DNA of 64,000 nt from Charina bottae (Eukaryota > Chordata > Lepidosauria > Squamata > Charinaidae): NCBI GenBank assembly GCA_023362775.1, contig JALMGJ010000005.1:40791463-40855462 (forward strand), in the 5' to 3' direction. The notes under the pieces were generated by a model. It worked only from the letters and a program-made list of their open reading frames with translations, was not told the origin of the DNA and made no database searches. The position numbers were made by a program, and so were the translations under genes. Shown here piece after piece: positions 39,946-49,700 of the stretch (position 1 is the stretch's first letter; each line of letters opens with the position of its first letter).

Positions 39946-41572
39946 GCCCCACACAGACTGCGTTACAATTATCTCAACATGAGCTTACTTGAGATGCAAA
40001 CCTGGCCTGTCTTTTCTGTGTTGTGGTCTGGGTGATCATAACATATCTATGGAGAGGGCTGATTCATTCTGTCTCGCAAAGAGGCAAAATACAGTACATG
40101 GCCTCAGGATCTCTTGTGATTCTGATGTTTTGTTTCTAAATACATCTATTGAATTTCCCAACAATTTTTATATATATAATAAAATACGTCCTGTTTTATT
40201 GGATGAAGTTGCCCCCTTAAACTTGATGAGGCAGCAAATATTCATTTGATACAATCCAATCCAGAAAATCATAAGGAAGGGTTTGTTTTATATACTGCAT
40301 GTCGCAGCTGGGGTCATAGTTGAAAGACAACTGGTAACATTGTTCTCCATCTATTAGCAGTATAAAAGCTGGGAATTGCCAAGGCAGCATTTCTGAAAAA
40401 GGCAAGCCTCACATTGTTGCCATGTGGCAACCCATGCCTGATAATAAAGCAGTGCCATCAAAACAGCACATTGTTCTCTGCAGTCCCTCATTCAAACTTA
40501 TTTCATCCTGTATTGTGGGTTTTGATACACACTTCTATCAGTGCACATCCAGTTATTTCTTTTGAGAACTATACAGCCAGAGTTCTGCAAGTGCAAATGG
40601 ACACTTCCCAGGCACAGCAACAAGTTTATCCCCTGGTTGGGGATGGGGGACACATATCTCATTTACTGCCTGAGAGGAGGCAAGTGTGTCACCTTGTGAA
40701 AGTGTGTGCTTTCTCCCTATTGACTTCTAATGCTGAAGGCATGGGACCATGGGGAACTGTCATATAAGTCTCATGGCATACAGCAAAGGGCTTGGCACAC
40801 ATGCAGTCCCATAACCCCTTTTCTGAGACTCTTTGGAAATCCCTCTGCTGAAAATTGGTGATGTGTTTTCCTGCCATAGAGGAAAGAAATATACAAAAAT
40901 TGTAAGCCCCAAAATTGGTTTAACACGGTAAAAGAGAAAGACCTCCCCCCAAAACCTAGGAAAAACAACCCTGGAAGCCCACTCAAGCAATGCAGCCTCT
41001 TACAGTAATACCAAACCATTCCTGGCATCTAGGCTTTTTCACTATTTAAATGAAGAAGCTATAGCGACTAGGATAAAGCTGAAAGAATAGAATTGCCAAC
41101 TGCCCAGAAGCATCAGGAGAAAGAAAGGTTTTCATGGTATAGTAAAACTGTTTATAGTATTGGGATAAACGTTATCATCTGCTGTTATTTTCCAAGCAAG
41201 CTAATATTAAAGAGGCAGGAACAAAATTATTGGAAAGGTAGAAAATGTATGATAACCAGGTGGGTTTTTCCTTTTTCGTGTCTATTCAAATGGATTGTAT
41301 ATAATACAGTAGATGAATCTGTTCGCACCAGCCCACAGTCCTGTGCGTCAGGGAAGTGCTAAGCTTCCGTGCCATCTTGCCCTCCTTTCCTGCTAGATGT
41401 ACCTCCTTCTTATCTTCCGTTTCCTTCATAAAAGCTGTGTAATTTTGGAATTTGGGAAATGTCTGTTGAGCTGGAGGCCTCTTCAGTTCCTTTCCTATAC
41501 AAAGACACAAGTACCTGGCTGTATGAGCATTTGGAAATTTCCCACATACATCTGCCCATTCAGTAGATGCTG

Positions 41573-41642
41573 AATTGCTGGCTGGGGAATTTTGGGAGTT
41601 GAAGTCCACATATCTTAAAGTTGCCAAGGTTGAGAAACCCTG
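41573..41642. mobile_element. Half copy of the palindromic hAT-type element
   Basis: Retains GCTGGCTGGGGAATTTTGGG, GAAGTCCACATATC and the right end GTTGAGAAACCCTG. The left half is missing. Confidence 0.7.
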
Positions 41643-43410
41643 CTCTGCGCACTGTAGTTCTTGATTCCCTGAAGGCAGTTCCTTTCTGGCTTAGAGCTGT
41701 GTGCGAATTAGTAACAATTTCCCAAATGGGATGGCTCCCACAGACTTCTTCCTCCACTAGTAGTTTCATGTCAGCTTTCCCCCATGACCTTTTTATGCAT
41801 GAAAAACAAGATTGCTTGGGACTGGGCAGAGCAGTTTATCCAGTCCCAAGGTCTACGTGGCTCTTACTGTCATGGGGCTTATCAGTCTGTCTAACTAATG
41901 ACATTTACCAAAGAGTTTTAGAGCTAAATTGTACGGTCATGTGTAGCAAGCTGTGCAGGATCGAGGTTGCAGTTGTATGTGAAATATTTTCAGAAGCCAT
42001 TCCCAATCTTCACTCTCAAAATATTTTGGCTACAACTGCTATTTTTCTCAGACACTGCTGACTGTAAGGGAATTCTATCCCAACACACCTGGAAGGCTAC
42101 GGAAGGCTGGTCTAGGACAAGGTAGGGGTTGTGCCAGATTACGGTACAGTTGTGGACATGTGCCTAGTAATTCCTTCCTCATACCAGGTCAGCACTTCTC
42201 TGTTTAACCTAATAGTGTTAGTTTCATGGTGTATCAAGCAGATGTCTTACATATCATCAACTAGAGATGCTAGAGCTTGAATCTCAGATTTATTGGATAC
42301 AGAGCAGATACTCTACCAGTGAATTTAGCTCCTTCTCCCCATCCCTGTCTTTGGATGTACAAGATTGACGTGGAGCCTTCTATGAAATCCATCCAAGTTC
42401 AAAATGAAACAGGAAAGGGCTAAAGGAAGAACTGGATTGAAAATAATAATATCTGAAAGCAAGCTAGGGAACAGAGGAGGTCAGAAGGTCAGGAGCCAGA
42501 TTACACGAGGAGGAAGTAAAGCAGAAAATAAGGCCAGGATGATAGAGTGCAACTTTTATAGAAAATAGGAGTGAGCAACTAATCACTAATCACTAAACTA
42601 GAGAGAGGGACAGAAGTTTGTGGGAAAAGACAGATGAATTTTATTTATCTTGTATTTATTTGACTTAGATGCTGAATGGCAGCTTAGTCAGAGTTGCCAG
42701 CCCTATTGAATCCAATCTGGCTGAGATGACATACAAACTGAAATCCCTTGCGCTGGTTTGGATCACATAGGCTTGAGGTGCAACAAATATACTTTGGTAC
42801 TGTAAATCTATAGGCCCAGCATGATAATGTCGTCCTTGAGCGATCAGGAATGTATGCTGAAATAAATTGCATGATTGGACTTAAGTGGTGAGTGGACTTA
42901 ACTGGACATGAGTGGTGCTGCCCTTAATGTGTGAATGCAGGACAATTTAAAGGCAGTGATTGGTGGATCTCCGGGTTGCATTTCCCTTCCTTCTCAGCCT
43001 CACCTGCCATCAGGAAAACCAATTGCCCATCGCTGTCCTTAATGCAAGGTAGACCGGATTTGAGTAAATGTGGGCAAGTGCCTGGGATGGAGGCCTGAAC
43101 CATTTTTCAAGTTGCCAAGTGACTGGTTGCCAGCACAGAGGATTAATTTCTGCACTGGTGGCCTGTCCTCAGGCTGTTTCTCCACACGGAACTTGTATTC
43201 TTCTGAGCACTTAAACCCATGTCCCAAAATAGCCTAACAGGTTGGTGGGAGACTGCCTGATCTACCTTTGAAATGTTATTTAAAAATGGTTAGCAAGGCA
43301 TTGTCGTGCTGTGGTTAGTGGGATGTGAGAATAAGGTTTGTATTCTGCAGAAGAGTAGCTGGCACAAGCCTTTGCATGATTTCTGGAATGAGCTGATGTT
43401 CTTGCATTTC

Positions 43411-43530
43411 TGCCACTAGTTACATGGCTTTTCTGCCACTAGTTACATGCCACTAGTTACATGTTACACTAGTTACACTAGTTACACTAGTTACACTAGT
43501 TACACTAGTTACATTTCTGCCACTAGTTAC
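43411..43530 (+). repeat. 9-bp minisatellite upstream of the first DNMBP coding exon
   Basis: At least five perfect TTACACTAG units (about 43466-43512) sit within a larger array of CTGCCACTAGTTACATG units. It ends about 70 bp before the exon's acceptor. Confidence 0.9.
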
Positions 43531-43599
43531 ATGCCTTTTGCAATTCGTAACCTTGTGCCATCGTTGTCCTGATTCTGATTCTGTATCCCTTTCTTGCAG

Positions 43600-43753
43600 A
43601 TTCCAAAGATGGAGGCAGGCTCTCTGGTGCGGGCTGTCTTTGATTTCTGTCCCAGCGTATCTGAGGAGCTGCCACTGTTTGTGGGGGATATCATTGAAGT
43701 GCTGGCAGTCATAGATGAGTTCTGGCTCTTTGGGAAGAAGGAAGGAGTCACAG
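43600..43753 (+). CDS. DNMBP: DNMBP first coding exon
   Basis: The acceptor TTGCAG is followed nine nt later by ATG at 43609 (A at -3). It encodes most of SH3-1 ([20 protein letters not shown]). The donor is GTACTG, phase 1. Confidence 0.95.
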
Positions 43754-46700
43754 GTACTGTACATCTAAAAGGTCTTTGGGGCAGTTCATGAAGTTGGCTA
43801 GGTTAGAAGTCATGGAGGAAATCATGGAGAGAGCTGGCTTATGGAATCGCCAAGGGTCGGATACGACTGAATGGATAATTCGATTCGAGGAGCTGAAGCT
43901 AAGTAAAGAAAAAGAAAATTTCATCCTGGCCCTAACTAAAGAATAAAAAACTCTTAAGTCTTTCTTTGCTGCTATCTAGTGTTTGATAGGTCAGTAACTC
44001 TTTTTACAAAAAAATTAGAAGAAGATGTGATTGGATACATACAAGCACCATCCCAACACACTTTCTGCATTGTAGTTAGTGGTAACTTTTCCCGTGGTTC
44101 CATGGGATGGGACTGGAATTTCAGCCGAGGAAACCACCAATCCCTGCCTTTATAAGTGTCACATGGTAGATCCTGGCAACCAGCAATGCAGCAGAGCCCC
44201 ATTCTGGATGTGCCTTAAGGGTATGCTGTGCAATTTGTGCTGACACAGACTCCTCCTGGCTCCAGGACAGGAGGAAAGCTCAGCAAAGTAACTGTGTGGA
44301 TGAGCCCATAGTCACTGTGGGGCTGTTCAGGGGAAAATTTTCATCCCCTCCCACCCCCTTTTTTTTGGGGGGGGGTGTTTTAGTTTCTTTATCTAGTACT
44401 TTTTTGGACTTCTGTAAATGTTTGGGCTCCCACACACTTCCTGGTACCTCCATGTTGTACTTTTTGGTCTTGCAATTAGAGAAATGAGATAGCTATTAAT
44501 ATATCAGCAGCTCGCTTCCCTTTTTCTTTTTACCATTTTTTTTGTTTCCTCAACCAGCCAAATGGTCCAGCAAAGAATGTAAGTCTCAGTATACTCAGTG
44601 CTTCATGAAGTGGGATCAGGGTGACCACAATACCCTGAACAATTTGGGATAGTTTTTAGGGCTGTGCCTGCTTTGAAAATTACTCAAAATGAGTGCTTCA
44701 CACCTGGTACAGGCACAGTATCTCTCCACCTTTCATTAAAGCAGCCCCTCGTTTTCTGTGCAAACCTGAGAAAGATGTAGTACTCTTGGTCACATTCACC
44801 TTATGGCAGAGCTTTCCAAACTGTGTGTCGGGACACATTAGTGTCGGCTGCAGTGTCTGGGTGTGTCGCGGCTGCTGCTGCCTCTGAGCCCTGCCAGGAT
44901 TCCGCACAGGTCCTAGTGCCTGCCTGGTGCCTTACTGCCTCCAAACCTGCCCTGCCAGGATTCCACGAAGGTCCTAGTGCCTGCCTTGTGCCTTGCTGCC
45001 TCCAAACCTGCTGAGATTCCACGCAGGTCCTAGTACCTGCTTTGTGCCCTTCTGTAAGAGTGTGTCGCGAAATGATGCCCTGCTGTAAGTGTGTGTTGTG
45101 AAATGATGCATGTCTAAAAAGTGTGTCACCAACATGAAAAGTTTGGAAAGCTCTGGCTTATGGCATGATTAAAGGCAATGGCCTCTCATAAAGGTAGAGG
45201 AGGTAGGGTATGAGTTCTATCAGAATCTAAAAATGTTACTTCTGTTAGTCCTTGCAATAATCTTCCCCAACCTGTTGCCTTTCAGATATGTTGTTGCTAT
45301 TGGTTATGGTAACTGAGAAGTCAGGAGGTTGAGGAAGGCTGCCTTAGACTATGCCCAGACATGGATCTTTATATTCTGATGGGATATACTGGAATATTCG
45401 ACCTGCCCACCTTAGCTTCTCTTTTAACCTACCCTGTTCTGTTAACTCCATCCATTTTTGAGTCCTTCCTCTCTTAATATCAGAATTCCTGTGTTTTGTA
45501 GCAATGAACGATACTGTTAATTGCAAAAGACTTTTATTATGAGATGGGATTTTCACACCCATGCTGATAAAGGAGCAGGCTGGCCTGCCTTCTCAGAAGA
45601 AACAGGCTTCCTTTCCCCTAAACCTGCTTTGAACTGCCAATATATAGGGTTCACGTGCAAATGCAAATGGGGGGGGTTTGGATTGGAAGGGGACAAACGA
45701 CAAAATGTATATTGTGATGCAAGCTTTTTGTATTTGCGTCATGATGTCACAAGAAAAGAAGTTAGTAACAGAATTTTCCTTGTGACATCACAACACATAT
45801 TTTATGAATTTGATGAAATCACAACTTGCTGCAGGTGCCTCTGGCTTGTTGCTTCCACAAAGATGGGTGAATTGAATCATGAAAATTAATCCTAAAATGT
45901 GGAGATAATTCTAAAATGGTAGTGTTGTATTATTTTGAAATTTGGTGTATAAAAATTATTTACAAAAAGATGCATGCACAGGTGTTCATGTTATGAAACA
46001 GCAACATGCACACTCACAATAATTGTTACTGTTCAGGAACTGAGTACTGGAAAAGTAGGGGAAGGAAATAGAATGTGTGTCATTATTGACATTGAAGCTA
46101 CCCCTCCAAAAGCCTACAGCAGTGTTTCTCAACCTCAGCAACTTTAAGATGTGTAGACATCAACTCCCAGAATCCCCCAGACAGCCATGCTGGCTGGGGA
46201 ATTCTGGGAGTTGAAGTCCATACATCTTAAAGTTGCTGAGGTTGAGAAACACTGGCCTACAGAATGAAGTTTTGTGGAAGTTTGGGGATTTGTATTTCTG
46301 TACCTGGCCTTTCTGCTAACAATGATTACTCCTGCTGTGTGTGTGCATGGCCATGTGTGTATGTCAGAAAGAGAACAGAGGAAAAGGAGTTAAACAGAGT
46401 GAACAAAAATGGTAACGTCTGGATGTCACATTAATTGGCTGAAATGAACTATGCCCATAAGAAGGCCATTTTGAAATAGCTTTCCCATCTCAATCAAGCT
46501 GTACAGCCGTCTAGCAACTACCATTTAGTTGAGAACATAAGAAAGAAAACTTGAAGCTACCAGGAGAGGGAGCCATTCTCAACCCTCTGCATTCATTGAC
46601 TGCTCGATCATGTGGCTCATCCTACATCACAGAACAGAAAAATTCTCTAAGACATACCTTGCCTTCTCCCACTCATAGATGGGGAGAGTTAACCCTCTCC

Positions 46701-49700
46701 CCAACCACTTGATTAAATACACACCTTCCAGAACCTTTTCCTGCCCCTATTAGAACTAAGAGAATCATCATTAGAGATATTGACAAGTACAGCATGTGTA
46801 GTTGATGTCCTTGCAGTCCCATATCTATACAGGAAATATCATTGCTCCTTAAAGGACAAAAATCCTAGATACAATTATCATCTAGATGAATAATGGAAAT
46901 CACATTTCTAGTAAAAAGAACAACCTGATATGGATGGAGTGAAGAGACTGTCCCATACAAAGGAAAAACAACATATTGTATCTCTCTTGTATGATAACCA
47001 TTCCGTTGAAGAAGGACTGGAAGAAAGGTTGGATATTTTCTGGAAGGATATTAGGAATCAAATCCTTTGTTTAGCTACATTTCACTCCTTCCATGGCTCT
47101 TTTTGCTTGTCTTTTCTTATGCCAGACTGGATCTGACTTATTCATTCATTCATTCATTCATTCATTCATTCATTCATTCATCATATTTATATCCCGCCCA
47201 TCTCCCTCTCAAGGCTTATGAAATTAGACTCCCATTTTTGCTGAGAAGACGCTGGGAAGTAATTCCATCATGAAGGATGGATTAGATCCAAGCAAAATAG
47301 AAGCCATACTAAGCATTTCCAGTGTGTCATCCAGTTACAAATGCTTGCTATTCTAAGAAAGAAGAGGATTAATATACTGTACAAACTCACTTGGTGCTTC
47401 TATGGAATTTTCTATTTCAATATTTCAATTAACAAGTTTTAATTTTACTTAACTGTACAGTTGTGATAGTAGACAATACTAAGTAAGGTGGACCAATGAT
47501 CTGGTTAACCATAAAACATTTTCCTTATATTTGCATATTGTTGGTGTTACCAATGGGAGTTTTCAAAGTTTATCAATTCTCATGTAGCAAAACTCAATTT
47601 ACAAGTCAGGTTTGGGGTTTCCAGCAATGACCGTCTCATCCCCGTAACTTCAAACCGTCCCACTCGATCATGTAGAGAGGGCATGCTTCGGACCCCGTCG
47701 TCAAGGGAGTGTCGTTTGGCGGGGTCCAGAAGGCGAGCCTTTTCCATGGTGGCACCCACTCTTTGGAACATTCTGCCCCCGGAGGTGAGGGGGGGCCCCA
47801 TCGCTCCTGTCCTTCCGGAAGAATTTAAAGACCTGGCTGTGCCGCCTCGCGTGGGATGGGAATGGGAACAGTTCCTCTTGGGGATGGCTGGTGCCGTAGA
47901 GCCCTTTTAAAGAGAACATCTATTGCCTATTGGATTTTATATTTAATTTATTAGTTTTGTAATGTATTTTAAATTGTAGGTATTTTTAAAGATTTTAAAT
48001 TGCTGTATTGTAAACCGCCCAGAGTCCCCCTTGGGGGAGATGGTGCGGTAATAAAAGTTGACATATAAATAAAAATGTACACTGAAGAGTTTCTTTATCT
48101 TAGTAAGCGTATATTAAATGAGGAAACCAATGTACAGATCCCTCAATTTTACAGATTTGGCAACAGAATAGTTAGCACCAAATATTGTTTGTTTGTTGAT
48201 TAACAATTTTTATATACTGCTGCACCTCCCACCATATCTTCAGTGTAAAAGGCTGGGAGAATCCTGATGAAAAGGGTGGATACCTCTGACAGCAGGAGAA
48301 AGATTTGTGGTGCTTATATATCATGGGTGAAGAATGAAGTGCATGTCAGGGGATAGAAGCACATCTGCCATCTTTGCTATTTAGGAATTCTTCTGCTCTA
48401 TTGAAAATGCTCTTCATTCTTATCCATTATAGGTCAGTTCCCCAGCAGCTTTGTAGAGCCTGTGGATGTTCCTGTTATGAAGCAAGGAGAGAAGCTATTT
48501 GTCTGTATCAGCAACTTTACTTCCCAAGAGCCTGGCAGCTTGTCCCTGCAGAGAGGTACTGGGGCATTCCATGCCTTCCTTACTTGGGCAAAAGAGATCT
48601 GTAATGCTGTGCTCTCCTGTAGATCCCTATGTCAGACCATCAAAAGGGATTCAATTCTGTGTCCTTTCTCCCTTACAGCTCCAGTGATAGTGGTCCGTGG
48701 CCTTTTGCTTCTGGTACATCTGTACCTTAGTAGGCTTGCTGTCCTTGGAACAGAAGTCTGATAACCTCTGCAGTCCCTAAGATAGTTGCTAGAGGCCACA
48801 TTTTCCAGCACTGGGACTAAAGTTGTTTGCCAGATACCGTTGAGAACATAGCACATCTTTCTGACTGACTGCTTTGAGTTGAAATCTCTTTTTTTTTGTT
48901 ACAAAACTTTATTAAATTTCAACAAAAGATAAAATATTAAAGATAAAAATATAAAATATAAAAAACAGAAAAAAAGAGTTGAGAAGAAAAGATCAGAAAG
49001 AAAGCAAAATTAAGAATGCAGAAAAGAAAAAGAAAAAGAATAGCTTCCAACTTTCTTTGGTACAAATATAAGGTACATTAACCTCTTAATCTAAAATTAA
49101 CAATAGTATACAATATTTCTATAATCATAAACAATTATAATAATCAAATCCCAAAATTAAAGTTTCATTTCTTTCAGTTTCAAGCAAAAAGTCCAAAAGT
49201 AGAAACATAGCTAGACAAAGCCTTTCCTTAAATCAAAGTAGTCGGTTTTGCCATCTCGGCCAATTCCATTAACTTCACCATCCATTCTTCCATTGTGGGT
49301 ACTTGTAAGTCCTTCCACCTCTGTGCATATAATAGTCTTGCTGCTGTTATCATATATAAGAACAAAGTCCCATGTTTTCTTTCAATCATTTATCCATCAA
49401 ACCTAAAAGGAAAACCTCTGGTTTCAATTGTACATTTATTTTGAGAATTCTCTGAATTAAAGTACATATCTGATCCCAATATTTCTTAGCTTTCTTACTT
49501 GTCCACCAAAGATGATAAAAAGTACCTTCACACTGATTACATTTCCAACTTATATTTGACACACCCTAGTACAGGGCTTTCCAAAGTTTTTCCCGCGGGG
49601 ACACACCAACCAGCGTTGGTGTGTCGCCGCGGGAAAACCCGGAAGTGCGGCAGCGCGCAAACACCCGGAAGCGCTGCTGCTGCTTTCTGGTTTTGCGTTC

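Larger units (their letters stand above)
24512..43599 (+). other. DNMBP: Putative DNMBP intron 1
   Basis: About 19 kb with no credible coding exon. The many repeats are listed separately. Stretches without an assigned repeat include 27200-28280, 28350-30740, 35000-37100 and 39950-41560. If exon 1 is elsewhere, part of this is intergenic. Confidence 0.5.
43754..48432 (+). other. DNMBP: DNMBP intron between first and second coding exons
   Basis: No gene inside. Repeats: BovB-like SINE tail near 43830-43890, hAT elements at 44807 and 46120, an element fragment at 45266, (ATTC)n at 47137 and an L2 3' end at 47600. The stretch 46270-47130 holds no recognised feature. Confidence 0.7.

Noticed and set aside
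43460..43515. CRISPR-like or satellite gene array
   Set aside because: 9-bp minisatellite without unique spacers.
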